Positions 44,847 to 57,100 of a DNA stretch of 64,000 nt are shown in pieces (position 1 is the stretch's first letter; every line of letters starts with the position of its first letter). The stretch comes from Alternaria dauci. Taxonomy: Eukaryota > Ascomycota > Dothideomycetes > Pleosporales > Pleosporaceae. Under the pieces are notes generated by a model, which was not told the DNA's origin, did no database searches, and was given only the letters and a program-made list of their open reading frames with translations. Position numbers and translations under genes: made by a program. The stretch covers positions 434,001 through 498,000 of the forward strand of contig NC_091278.1 in the NCBI RefSeq assembly GCF_042100115.1, given 5' to 3'.

Positions 44847-46744
44847 TCATTGTCCTGCACCTCGCCGCCGTGAACCAGGCACAGCATCTGACATGGATGA
44901 CTCGGATACAGGTCGAGTCAGAGGTACTTCTGTCGATGCAGTAGGGCGAATCAGTCTCGCGTCCGACGTATCATTGACCAGGTCCCCGACGAAGCCTAGT
45001 CGTTCCCGGTTATCGTCGCAGAGTCTGGCATACTCGAGCAATAACCGTAAAGTGTAGATGTGCATGTCTTCTTTGCGTAGGACCTTGTTTGCCCAGTCTC
45101 GCCCTCGATGCGCAATCTTCTCCGCCGCTTCGTCACGAGCGTTGTTTACTACCGCCTCCGGATCGCCCCCCAGGCCTAGGAAGTAGTCCATTACCCCATA
45201 CACGTCGACGAAGGAGTTGTCCATTGGCACAAAGTGTAGCCATGGTATGAGCCGGTCGTCGTGCCACTCTGAGTAGATGGTTGCCTTGATAGGGACTGAC
45301 GTCGAGCGCAGGAAGGAAAGATAACGCCCAGAGAAGGAGTTGCCATCAATGTCGGGAAGAAACTTGTAGTCAAACCTAAGTGTGGAGTCAGTATAAATCT
45401 TACATGTAGTTTGCACAGGGGCACGACTAACTGTTCCAACATTGGAATCTTTTCCACAGCCTTGAACCAACGCTCATTGTACTCGCAAGTTCGGTTGCCA
45501 GACTGTGGCCAACACAAAAGGTCTGTGAAACCAACATTTGCAATCCGATCGACCCAAGTGCCGAGATCCCTGTGTCGTGTTGCTTGCAGATGATACGTCG
45601 TGTACGGTTGCGGCTTGTAGCTTTCACTTCCGTCAGCTGCCTTTGCGTCCAGCTCAAGGCTGTGCACGTATGTTCTGTTCATCATGGATACAAAGCAATG
45701 TCGATGGAAACGCGTCCAGTTTTCTGCTTTGTTACGGCCTCCACTGGCAACGCCTCGCCATACAGCGCCTGCAGTCTTCTCCTTCCAACTTTTACCGTCG
45801 CCGTCCGCGTTAAAATAGTCTCCACCGCCGAATGTGTCAGAGAGATAGGCGGCAGGGGGTATGACTATGTCTGCATTTAGCAGCAGCTTCGTCTCACCGA
45901 ATATGGGAACCAAGGCATGAGTCGTCGAGATTGAGATTGGTTCGATAAATGTGCCATGAGATTCTTGGAGATGTTTATGTTGGCAGGAGTCTCTGGCCAA
46001 ATCCCAGTCCTGTACGTAGCCTTTGTACGATCCATCAGGGTAGTTTTGAGGGAAAGGAGGCGGTCCAGAAAAGTCAGTGGCTGCATTTTGGTGTCGACCT
46101 GGTGAGTCTGGAGGGCATGCTCTCCGCGCTAGGTCCCAATATCGCTTTTCTGGTCCTTTCCACTGTACCTGAAGCAGTTCTCCAGATGGCTCATTTGGAC
46201 CTTGGAGGTTACCATACCGAGAGACGACCTCATCAATAGGCGGGATCATCCTCGTCTTACTCTCAGTCTGTGTAAAGTTGCTCATATCCTCCCACGGTAC
46301 AATGACTCTGCTCTCATCCATGACGTTGACAGCAAGATCAAGATCCGGTATCATACCTTCCAAGAGCCTCATCATGGCCAGCCACGCATGCATGCGGTCA
46401 ATCGCAGTCCCTGGGCCTTGTTCCCCAGTCATGCTAGCGGACCCATTTCTCACAGAGATGCGGTGTTCGAAGCGGCCAGCAAAATCGCGCATACTCTTTG
46501 CAGAAACCCCCCAGAATGGTCTCAAGTCGCGATGTATCTGGTCAAACAACTCCTCAACGATGACCGCGTTATGTTTCCGCGCATAATCAAACCAGATATC
46601 AAAGTTGGGGGGTGGATGGCGACCGCGCCGTTGTCGATAAGCTTCCGTTGCCGATTGGAGACTATACGTGTGCTTTGACATCAGCACCTTGAATTTTGGT
46701 TCCGCATCGGCCATTAGATCGCCAATTAGGTGCCGGTCGAACAT
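44847..46744 (-). CDS. CAP10-type glycosyltransferase (catalytic frame)
   Basis: Two minus-strand exons, 45432-46744 and 44847-45375, give 613 residues from the ATG at 46744. The 56-bp intron has a GTTAGT donor, and splicing restores MLEQFDYKFLPDIDGNSFSG, the conserved heart of the CAP10/DUF821 fold. Other marks are YRQRRGRHPPPNFDIWFDYA near residue 36, WRGVASGGRN, LRSTSVPIKATIYSEWHDD and IPWLHFVPMDNSFVDVYGVM. The family includes cryptococcal Cap10 and animal POGLUT/Rumi; fungal members are Golgi type II membrane enzymes, probably xylosyl- or glucosyl-transferases. From 46744 the protein has no membrane anchor. A matching anchor lies just upstream in the same frame but is cut off by a TGA (see the next entry). 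The start, and whether the gene is intact, therefore remain open. Confidence 0.85.
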
Positions 46745-46882
46745 GTCTGATCCATGACCGACTGACTTGTCTCTGTTTGCGGTGTGGAGGGGTCACCGGA
46801 ATTGCCAGAACAAGAGCGTGCTGGTGCAAAGAAGTAGAACACTCAATGCGATAGTAGAGAAAGCAGTGTTACGGAAGCCCAT
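46745..46882 (-). pseudogene. In-frame upstream anchor segment of the CAP10 gene, interrupted by TGA
   Basis: An ATG at 46882 opens 29 codons in the same frame as the catalytic protein. They encode a typical type II signal anchor: MGFRN, then a hydrophobic helix (TAFSTIALSVLLLCTSTLLF), then WQFR. The next codon is TGA (46793-46795), after which the frame runs on through 15 sense codons to the ATG at 46744. Frame, order and content all fit a normal CAP10 N-terminus except for the one stop. It may be a nonsense mutation, a read-through site, or part of a 5' intron (a GTAACA donor at 46870-46865 joined to the AG at 46748-46747 would keep frame but discard the anchor). Confidence 0.6.
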
Positions 46883-48238
46883 GATACGCGTGCATTGCTG
46901 GAACATGTTGAGTTGCAATTGCGGGATCGCAGTCGTGCAAATACGATCGAAAGGTACCGTTAAACCGAAGCAACTACTTTAGTGAGTTCTCAAGGGACAC
47001 GTATGATGGAGGTGTTCAAGGCGTGTTTGTCGTACGTGAATAGAGAAGGCACGGTGAAGGCGAGGTCCTTCTCCGGGTTTCAGCCATGAGACTCACTTTC
47101 ATTGCGCAGGGAGGAACTTTTGCATCGTTTTCTTTTGGAATATTCCGGGCCCTCTTTATATCGCTCGGATCTCACCAAGGTTTCTCTGCTACAGTGACGT
47201 CATCTATCACATCACACAAACGTGGCAATGAGTATCATTAATGCTCTTTTGTCAGGTAAACACTATTCAGTCGTGTGACTTGGAATCGATTCGTGTGTAT
47301 GATCAACCGAAACATTCCAGAAGATCTACTTCCTAGGAACTAATGCGTCGATATCTCTCAGATATCAGAAGTGAGTCATTTTGATACCTAATGATCAAAA
47401 ATTGCCTCTTGCGTTACATGTCCAGGTTCAACGGGCAGTGTTTTCTGGTATCTGCTGCTTGCGACCATAGGAAATGTGTCAAGTCGAGGCTCGTCGGTCC
47501 TTTTGCGGTGGCGATCATAGACCACTTCCACATAGGTAATCTCATTCATGTAGTACTCAGCACGCGCGGCCCTGGTTCTGGCCGTTGTACGAGGACCGCC
47601 TACATTAATGTAGGCGCAATGAATCCATTCAGTCGGAGTGCCGTACTGCGTGTCGCGATCTTATGTCCTACGTAATACCCAGAAGCCGCTGAACGCCACC
47701 AATAAATATCCTTACATCTTGACATGTATAGTAGGTATCCCAGCTGTCGGACGAGACTATAGGTGCACTATTCAATCGTCATGGCGCGAATATGAGTTAG
47801 AAATTTGAAGGCCAAGCCCTTGCTGAGTGATCTCATGGCTCCCAGTAGGCCGCAACGTATCTACATCTGCAGCAAAGTCATAGAACTTGCAACTTCTGAG
47901 GTCCGAAACACCCACCAGTTCATCCATGCGTAATCTGACGTGTTTGACGCTTAGCATAAGCCAATCGCCTATCATCAAGACGGCATGCTGAAATCGGTGC
48001 TGAACTGCTGCACTATTCCTAGGGTCTCTTGGTTGGCAATATTTCAGATAGATCGGTAATGGTGGTGTGCTGACGGTTTCGACGGTGAAGTTCTTAGAGG
48101 GTAAAACTGATCGTAGAGGAACGAGGCAGCTATAGGTGACGCGTGTCACTTGTGTGGCGTGTATCGTGGGGCTTTAATGCCGTTTCCCCACGCGTTAAAC
48201 TTACTTGGTGGATAAAAGGAGAACCTGCGGCTTAGAAA
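46883..48238. other. Intergenic with a perfect 20-bp palindrome
   Basis: 1.36 kb without a supported gene. A perfect 20-base palindrome (47597-47616) is the only clear structure. Confidence 0.4.
47597..47616. repeat. Perfect 20-bp palindrome
   Basis: CGCCTACATTAATGTAGGCG equals its own reverse complement over all 20 bases. It could be a dimeric regulator site or the stem of a small cruciform. No gene start lies within 300 bases. Confidence 0.6.
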
Positions 48239-48676
48239 ATGCAACCGAACCTGCCCGCTGCAGCCATGACTCTTGTACAAAGTAGGGCTGACTACTGTCT
48301 ATACATGGCTCAGACATATATTAACTATTGCCCATAGCAAAACCTGGTAGCAGAAATTGACCCCGCTGCAGATCGCGTGGATTTACTTGATCTCAAATAT
48401 AAAGGCCTCTCCCATGAGAGAAGGACTGCGGCTTGTTTGGAAGAGGAATGGTTTGCACAACGTCTTACCAGCGATAAATTTCCGCCCTCCACGCCGTTTT
48501 GGGGATGCGTCACATGGGCAGACCCAGTCATCCCTGAAGTGGCGTTGGGCGCTTCCAGCAGTGTGGTCCAACACATGCTTGGATACGAAAGCAGATCTGA
48601 CGCATATGAAATCGAGTATTCTGATAGTCATCTGAGACGATCATCCCGACGCGGGCCTCGCGTATCCTTCTCATGA
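48239..48676 (+). CDS. Possible small hypothetical protein, two exons
   Basis: An ATG at 48239 opens 12 codons (48239-48274). A 63-bp intron with a GTACAA donor, an ATTAACTA branch site and a CATAG acceptor leads to a second exon, 48338-48676. The sum is 124 residues, with no signal peptide. The sequence of exon 2 looks protein-like (DPAADRVDLLDLKYKGL, CLEEEWFAQRLTSDKFPPST), with an acidic body and a basic Arg/Ser end. I do not recognise it. A TATA-like GGATAAAAGG is about 30 bases upstream. The exon 2 frame is open from the acceptor, which supports the model, but the evidence is thin. Confidence 0.33.
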
Positions 48677-51600
48677 ACAGAATATGTAATACGCGATGGT
48701 TAGACTGGGTGGTTCTAGCTTATCTAGTCTGGCGCTGAGACTGGGAATATCGGAGAGTCTGTTTGATAATATGTTTCAAGGTTGTCTTGTCCGGGTTGGT
48801 AGGAACATGTACTACCGCTGAGCGAGTACTCAGCGACCGGGGGGTCTGGTGGAACAAGGATTGAACCATCCATCCGAGTCTGATTTGTGGCCCGGCAACC
48901 GCGATCGAAGTATCGAGAAGCAATCGCTGCGTGGCTGTCTTAGACCTGAAACTTCGAAAAGCGAATGGATGAAAAGAGCGCAGGCATCTGAAGAGGATAG
49001 GTGTAAGTGGGACATGAAGGGAACATCGGCGAGGTTGCGAATCCAGCGGTGAAGACGATGGCTCCGCGTCGCTGGATCAGTAGATCTCGTGACAGGCATG
49101 AGTACCCAATCGTTTGGCATCGGCAGCTGTGAATTGCTTCCGCAAAAGCATCTCGATCTTTCAGCCCCAAGATTCGACACATCGGCTCTCTGGCAGACGG
49201 CAGGCCCCAGTGAGCTAGGGATATCCTTGCTGATCGTCACTTCCAAGCCTTTTCCCATGTTGCCAGATCGGATTCGGCAATGGAAAAGCGGGACGAAGTA
49301 CGCGACGTGGGCCCCCTGTCAAGCGACTCGATGAGCGTGGGAAGCCTCAAGACATGAGCCAGACGCCCGACCTGGGATCATAATCTCTTCCATGGCTTCC
49401 GCAACTTTCCTTTATCAAGAATGTCGACGCTATACAGGTGAGCAGGATCTAGAAAGATATCTCAAAGAAATGTTGACAACATGAGAGGAATGCGCGAATA
49501 TGGACCCTGTGCAGGTTGTCGAACATGGTGAGGATGCGGCAAATTTCTCTTAAAATCTTGCCGGACCAGCGTGTGTAACAACGTTCGGAAGTCAGACCGG
49601 GAAGACGGCAGAATCGAGGATAAAGGCGTGTTACACAGCTCCGGTCAAGCTAGCCAAATAGCTTGCGATGGAGCTGACAGATGTCCAACATGCTGTATAA
49701 GATCTGTACGTAGCCGCATGTAACAGTAGGATCCGCTTCTAGTAATGCCGTCTCGGCATGGATTGGCTTGCGGAGAAGTTCGGAGGACGCAAGTGAAGGG
49801 ATGGAGAATGAAGTCAAAGTCTTTTGCACCGGTTGGGGGTTAGGTGCATATGATTGTCCATGGTGAAGGGTAAAGTGGCTACCCCCAGGGCGGAACGGTG
49901 CCCTGGAAAGATGTTGCTGCGGAGTGCTGATGTAAATAACATTCCTTTTGTGAGATTGAAGGCGATAGCGCAAGGTGCAGCCGTGCGTGTCACAAAGGCT
50001 TATTCCAGGGCGACGGCTCGGTAATTGGTGGTTTCGCGCAGGCCACGCAGCTATACCATCATGTCGGGTCAGTGGTTGTGCCTTGAATCGGCAATCTTGC
50101 AATGCTAGATACCGGTAGTGGTAAGGCGAGCGGACGCTACTGACTAAAGATGCTCCTCAAGAAGACCGACTTTCGAGCTCCATGGGGGGGCATGTTAATG
50201 GCGGCAGCGCTAGGCCGATGCGCAACAAGCACAGGCATGGCTGGGTTTACTATGCCAGAAGAGATGGAAGCAGGCGGACGCGCTTTCGAAAATGGGGAGG
50301 CTCAGCTCAGGCCAATAGCGGGGGGCGGCAAGCCATTAAATGCAGCCCACTGCAACAGGTAAGAGTCGTTTAGATGCTTGTAGCTTGATGGCTCTGTATA
50401 AGACGACGTACTCAGCGTCTCCGAGCTGGCCAGTTGGTCATAGGAAGCAAACTGCCGCTCGAAACCCAAAGGCATTGGCTCAGGACTCCTTCGTCAAGTG
50501 AAACATTCTTCATCTCTCCCATCACCGACGGTCCACAACGTCCCTGAACCGCATCTGGGCCGGCTTCCGTACGTGTGCATTGTATATCCGTCGACATCGG
50601 GTACGGCAGCCAAGAAAAGGTACGTCGGATAAGCTCGGTTTGTTGCAGAGGGTCATTGCTGGAAGATGACGCTCCGTTGGCGGTTCTGCCGTCAATGCGG
50701 GCAGAGATGGATGGTGGATGGGAAGAGGCACATTCGATGGTGCGGGCAAAGCATGGCTGATATACAACAGCAGCATAGAGCGTCACAGACCTCTGACAAA
50801 GCCGGCGCCTGCCAGAGGCCCCGAAGAAGCTCCTTCCCAGCCCATGGCAATATTGCGATAGGACACATTCAGGCTTGGCATTGCCATTGTCAAACCGCAT
50901 CAGATACCACGATCACGGCGAAAAGTCGCCGCGGATCGTACAACGCCAGAGGCAAAGGGCAGAACAGTATCCTGCACACGCTCGAGGAACAGGCGGGCAG
51001 GTGTGACAAGCCAGAAGGTGAGCAGTTCATCTCGCTTGGTTACGCGTTCATCCCGTCATTATTCAGTATCCCTGTCCCCCACATGGCCTGCCGGGTTCCT
51101 GTGACGCATCACATTCGTCAATTTCCCTGCAACACCATGTGCTGCATCTCTACCACACACACTCCGCGCTGTCGTTTCTTTCTGTTGCCACCCGCCATCT
51201 GCCTCTACACATCCCTTCTCATTTTCGATGCATGTACCATCGCTCGCTCTGTAGCCGAGGGGCTGCATGAACGGCGCCTATTGCAGGCGCAAAAGGCGGC
51301 CCTTCCACCGGGAATCCCGCCGACATGTGGGGTGGCACTGGGGGCCCAAGCGGACTGGTGAGGGACTTCCAAACCTCACCTCTGCCTATATCCTTTGAGA
51401 TATTGCTCGCTGCTGCGCTCTCGTTCTTCACTAGACGGCTGTGAGATTAAAGGGTTCTAGTATTGGGTTCAACTGCACAGAATGAGCCTTCGTCGTCCTG
51501 ATGGAGGGGCGGCCCCATGGGCACCAAGCGAGTTTAGATGACGAGTCTGACTCGTGGCTTGACTTCATTTCCTATATCTTCATTATCCAACATGGCACGA

Positions 51601-51816
51601 TCCTGTTCCAAGGCTTCGGCTTACATCTGAGTCTCTTCCCAGTCTTTCTTTTGTCTTCAGTTCATTCATACTTTGTTTGCTTCTCTTGCTTTGCCAGCTT
51701 CTCCCATCCCAACAGCCCGAGTGCACTCTCAAGGCCCTACCAGCCGGGTTGTTATTTGCCCGAGTCAAGTCACTCCGTGAAAACATGCTAAGAAAAACAG
51801 GTTCAGCCATTATCAG
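48677..51816. other. Gene-poor region, 3.1 kb
   Basis: No supported gene. Many overlapping short frames exist, the longest at 50666-51361 (plus, 231 codons) and 50412-50900 (minus). Neither has a recognisable product. The final 300 bases are pyrimidine-rich and may be the leader of the velvet-like gene. Confidence 0.4.
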
Positions 51817-52816
51817 ATGCGAAGAGGCCCCCGACGTGGAAGAGGAAGAGATCAAAATCCCAACCGGGGCGCGTCTTCTAGGAGAGATACATCAACTCCG
51901 CCGTCAACCTCCCAAACTAGATCCCCTTCACGACACACCATCACACACAGGGGTCGCAGTCACACATTACTCAGACGCTCGGCTCGTATCGCAGAACTAC
52001 TCAACGGAGATACAGATCACCAGTCAACCAACGCCACGTCCTCAATGGCTGACGTCGCAAGGCCAAGGGCCCTAGGAAGCAGATCTGTCCGCTCAAGGCA
52101 TCAATCTGGAAACTCTCGTACGTCAGGAAGATCAAGATCAGGTCAACATTCTCCGTCACCGGAGGACATTCGGTACGCTATGGATATCGTTGTGCAGCCG
52201 CCACGGACTGCACGAGTTGGTCAGATAATGCCCGGATCGATCGTCGTGCGATTGCGAACTACCAACGCAGATACTGATGATGCTGTTGCAGACTCGACAA
52301 ATCTTGTCGCAGTCGCCGCTCTGGTCCCGGATACAAACACTCCGGCGTCGGTGGATCCGAACGCTCTCAACGCAGCACTCACCGGGCGAGTCTTTGACTC
52401 CATTCACCCATTCAGCGACGACGAAGCGGATGGATCGATTGCCTCCATGGAGATGGCCGACCCCCATGGTGTAGGGTATATGCGCTTCCCTGAGCTCATC
52501 ATTCGCCAGGCTGGTACCTATCGGATACGCATCACCCTCATCCGCATCCGCAACTCCGCTGCAGATCCGCCAGTGACATCTGCAGGCAATGGTCTGGCTG
52601 TGCACATTGTCGACAGCAATCCCATCATTGTCAATGGGGGTGGATCTTCGTCAAATATGGCTGCATACAATGGTAAGTATCTAGTGGCAACTTATTGATT
52701 TTCTTCAGTTTCCTGATCATCTCTTGTTACCAAACACAGGGGACGGTGATATCGATGATGGTGGTTGGTTTGATGTTTTGCGATCTATCCAGGACCGACG
52801 CAGATCGCAGGGATAG
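51817..52816 (+). CDS. Divergent velvet-domain protein
   Basis: Two exons, 51817-52672 and 52740-52816, give 310 residues (67-bp intron, GTAAGT donor, ACACAG acceptor). The N-terminal 115 residues are Arg/Ser/Thr-rich and disordered (RRGPRRGRGRDQNPNRG). A velvet-like domain follows at about 120-275. MDIVVQPPRTARVG matches the velvet opening, IVVRLRTTN a strand, and LTGRVFDSI the middle. GYMRFPELIIRQAGTYRIRI is close to the conserved FPDLSVRxEGxYRLxF motif, and LAVHIVDSNPIIV matches the last strand. The acidic C-terminus DGDIDDGGWFDVLRSIQD is supplied by exon 2. Velvet proteins (VeA, VelB, VosA, VelC) are DNA-binding regulators of development and secondary metabolism. This one lacks several family residues, including the C-terminal KKFPG. 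Extra 5' exons are possible. Confidence 0.68.
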
Positions 52817-53272
52817 TTAGCATCTTGTACGATCAGCGCATACGATTTGGTCGATTTCATCATCTCAGGCGAAACGAGCATTTTGGCTGTGAACGAGAAG
52901 TACACGCTATAGAACAAGCTGGACAAGGCTGTTGCGAGGTTTGGGCTTAATTACACGTGGGCTATATGCCTTTGCTGGCCCGACATAAGGGATACATGGT
53001 TACGGGTTTCTCTTTTGATGCATGGCATGTTTACTTTTGTATTTCTAGTTTCATTGACCTTCTTATAGGCGATGTGATGAACAGCCTGCCTACTTTCCTC
53101 TCCGGATTTTTGCGAGGTAGAGCAGCATTCGAGAAATCAACCACTAATGCTATTGAACAAACATATATGCAAAGGAACAGATTTCAACATTCGTGACTAA
53201 ACAGGAACAACGAAACTGACTATTTACATGCTCAAACCAATCACCATGTCACTCGACGGCCATTTGAACTAT
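52817..53272. other. Convergent 3' intergenic region
   Basis: 0.46 kb between the velvet-like and DUF4360 stop codons. Nothing else is seen. Confidence 0.45.
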
Positions 53273-54193
53273 TTACTGGCGAAAGGTGGTCTCCGAGCTT
53301 GGGTTGTTGATTCCAATAGTATCAGCACCACCAGAGCCCGACCCAGAGCCAGGCGTGCACTTCCTCCAAGCAACATGAAGCTGCTGCGTAAAAGCAACAG
53401 TAGCATCATCGTTACTCATCTCGCCTGCCTGATCAGCCTTCTTGTTCGTAAGCGCAATTCTGTTGTTGATGTTGAGAATGCCGTTCTGGCCACAGGGCGA
53501 CCAGATGGTTGCCGTCGTCTCGACACTGTCCTGCTTGGTGTAGACTTGGCCATTGAGGAGCTCGCCGCCACCGACGGCTGACATGCGCGTGGTTTGTGTT
53601 TTGCCGGCATCTTGCGAGAAGTAGTAGGTAGTGATGAAGGTTCCGGTCACACCTTCGTCAAGACGTGCCCAGCCGTGGTAGGTGGCGTCTACAACGGCGT
53701 ACTGGAAACCTCCTGGATACTTCAGGTTGAGGTGAAGTTGGCAGTTCTTGCTACGGTCTGTTGGAGTGCTGTTAGGATCGCCTTTTGCCCTGGATACAGG
53801 ATCTTGGACTTGCCTGCTGGCGTGGTACCAGGACCGATGTATGTCTGGAATGCGTCGAATCCATAGGTTACGACCTGGTAATGTCAGCTCACTCCCTTAC
53901 CAAACAGATCCCCCATCATTGCGGAAAGTTTACTGCAAGGTATTGATGTATCTGGAATGATGAAGCGGGATTTCATCGTCCCCATAAGCCCACATGGTAT
54001 GTATTGAGGTAGTACGTACAGTTTTATCGGTCGAGGTACTGGTAGAGACGGAACCCTGAGGGCAGCCGTTACCGGAGTACGTCGTGTCAACGATCGTGAT
54101 CTGTTCTGGAGAAGGAGCATCACCAGCAGTGGTCTGAGGAACAGGGTTGGCCAAAGCGAGGACCGGAAGGAGAAGGGCGATTTTGGCGTGCAT
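53273..54193 (-). CDS. Small secreted protein, DUF4360 family
   Basis: Three minus-strand exons: 54020-54193, 53829-53874 and 53273-53757, giving 234 residues. Intron 1 is 145 bp (GTACGT donor). Intron 2 is 71 bp (GTACCA donor, CTAAC branch point 16 bases before the acceptor). Without it the frame shifts and stops, so it is needed. The N-terminus is a signal peptide (MHAKIALLLPVLALANPVPQ). Family blocks are GNGCPQGSVS, VVTYGFDAFQTYIGP, KNCQLHLNLKYPGGFQYAVV then DATYHGWARLDEGVTGTF, TYYFSQDAGKT, WSPCG and GILNINNRIAL. DUF4360 proteins are secreted fungal proteins of unknown function, common in plant-associated species. A shorter choice for intron 2 (41 bp) would change about eight residues. Confidence 0.88.
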
Positions 54194-57100
54194 GTTTGCT
54201 ATTGCTGGGACAAAGACAGTTGAGAGTGATGAGGTGTTGAAGGGGATGTTGATAGCGGAGGCTGCTGATATCTAATGGCACTGAGCAAGATGGGGAGAGG
54301 AGTGTTTTTATACTTCCTGAATAACGATGCTCGCATGGGATCTCGCGGCTGTAGACTCATACACCGCCCAGAACCTCAACATGCCGCCTCGAATACATTG
54401 CATGATGATTGAAATGGTGATTTGGGGGTATAGCAGTCTTGATGCAGCTAGCTCAGCTTCCAAATTTAGTCTCAAAAGACGTTCTTCGGTAATAAGAACC
54501 ACGGTATCTAAACACTGGCCTAGAGTTCTCGGGATAATGATTAGATTGGTTTCGCTCAAGAGATGATTTCGACAGTATGGCAAATATGAAACCACGACCA
54601 AGAGAGGCCGAAGATGTGGTAGCTGAGCACGTTACGCTGCTCGGGACCTGGATTGCAGTAGAAAGTCTTCAGTGGTGCTGGCTCTGCGTTGGTAACGTAT
54701 CGTAAGGATTCAAGACAACAGAAAAGCATTATAGTGAGTATACGAAAAGCTTAGGTAAGATATAGATTAACGTGTTGTCTCTAGAGAGGCTCTGGACCTG
54801 CATAGCAAGGCTCCGGTGCCGTGTAACGCGCTTAAAATAGTCATCGACAACGTCGAGATTGCCTTGCCGCGACCTGGGTGCAATCGAGAATCAGACAATG
54901 CATGACTGGCGACAAGACCGACAAGACCGGATAGTGTAGCCATTCCCAGGTCCCGAGATTCTGGGGTATTGTGCTTACAGAACATGGTCTCGACTAGTAT
55001 GCCGTAATTTAACCCGCAATATGTATATTCGGCAAACGGGGCGCGTAATTGGATAATATACGATCTGGTAAATCCATGTTCGTCCTTTCCGATCAATATG
55101 CAGGGTTTACCCGAGACCACCTGCCACAACGTGACCTGAACTTGCGGTATCGGAAGGAAGCATGTATGCAAGTAGAGTAGAGGGACCACCGCTCGCTCCG
55201 GTTTTCTTCAATCTCCTCTCAAATGAATGTACATTAATCGATCCATCGTACGTTCGCCTCGCCTCATAGCTCGGCTTGTTGTCAAGACTTCGCCTCCGGT
55301 TAATTCGGTATACGAAGTTGCAACGCCTGTCAACATGGTTGTGTTGTAAAGCTGGTTAGGTATGGGATCCAGTGCATACGTCTTCCCCCCTTCCAATTAC
55401 GTAATTATATTTTTTGAAGACATAACAACAAGGTACTAAGGACCCAGACCATCGGCGGAGCTAAGTGGTTCTCCCAGATTCCTCAAAAAAGATATGCGAA
55501 AGTGAGAATCTGGGTAAGGCGTTCCAAGACATGAGATAGAGGATGCTGTATGGTGTCCAGGGGGTGGATTGAATCAATACACCTAAATGCTTTTACTCTA
55601 TTTTCGTGTCGGAGTTGACATCGATCCCAATGTGGAGATGTACACTCTTTTCTGCTTCCTTGACCTAGGACTAGAGACGTACGTACTTTGCAGATGAACA
55701 GGTTACTGTGTTTCATGGGTTCGTATAGCCAGAACGAGGCGAGCATCTTCGATGCATGTTCTCCCTGGATTCGCCGATGAGCGGTGGTTGCTGTTGCTTG
55801 TTCACTTTGAACGAGTCTTTGGATCGATGCATCGACTGTCGCTAGTCGGACTTCGGAGGTAACTCCTGACCGAGGTGGCTTGGAGTGGCTCAGGTGGCTT
55901 CTGCTCTCGGAGTTATGCGTGTTTCGTATTCACCATCTCAAGGGCGATTGGCTCGTTGTGGGATGGCGTCCGGCCTCGGACTCTCCAAAGATCTGGATTT
56001 TAAGCCACCAAGCGCATACAGGCTCCGACACATGAGTCGCGGAAACTACACGAAAACGATAGCGAGCAAGTGTACGGTACCCTATGGTTTAATCGATGGA
56101 CTCAGCGGCACATCTGGAATTGTGACAAAGACGGAAGCCAAGGGGGTTGGCAGGTGGACTGACGTCAGGCGGAGGGTGACGGTGAGGAGCGATGAGGGGG
56201 GTAAACATTGGCAATACATCTGTAACATGCGAGTGGTCTTAGTCCGCAGTAGTGACGGAGGAAAGCCGCTGGTGACGCTCAGTAATGGTGGCAGGTGAGG
56301 GCAATGATGAAGGCTGAGCAATGCGGCTCAAACCCTGGCGCTAGCGAGATCGACCGAGCCGTTTGGTCTCCACTCCGCAGGTTCCGGAGCGTTTTCCGCA
56401 CCAAAGTTTCTTCGCCTCCTGGATCTGACACTTCAGGATTAGCAACAGTTATGCCTGACCACCCATAATTCTGCCAATGCGCGTCGACTCTCCATCTTTA
56501 CGAGAGTTTATGGAAAGTTCCGACTAGCGACTTTCGACAGTGCTGCGGTGTGGATCAACGCCTTCCGTCGCTTTGGATATGCTCCAGCGTGCCACAGCCT
56601 GCAATGACAGACAGAGCCCCGGATGAGCAAGTTCGCCGTACATCGTCACTTATCCACACTGGCCACGAAAACGGGATGTATCGCGCGTAGACCGGCCTGC
56701 ATGCGAGTGCGCGAGATCTGCCGGGCACCAGTCAAGGAGGTTCGGGCCCCTGATGGACCCATGGTACGCAGTCTCTCCCTGCATCATCTCTGCGACGGCC
56801 ATCGATAGCATCTTTACGCGAGCACCCAAATCGTCACAACTTCAGGAAACGCCACACGCTAGCCTGCCTATCTAGCCCCTGGCCGAAGAAACTCACTTTG
56901 CTGTCGCGTGGCCGCACGTGTTCGTCGCGTATCCACAGACACCGGGTGGTGTGGTAATCGGGACCACAAGACTCCACTTGAGGAGCCACCGAATGCTCGC
57001 GTCATTAATCGCCATGTAGCATCCATGTGCAAATCAACCATATGCGATGCAGGTACCAAAGCTTAGCTGAAGATCTGGGGTTTACATCACTACAGTTCGG

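Noticed and set aside
50666..51361. 231-codon plus frame with a CRQCGQ start
   Set aside because: Composition looks random, no domain, no good start context, and frames of similar length overlap it. Kept only as part of the gene-poor block.
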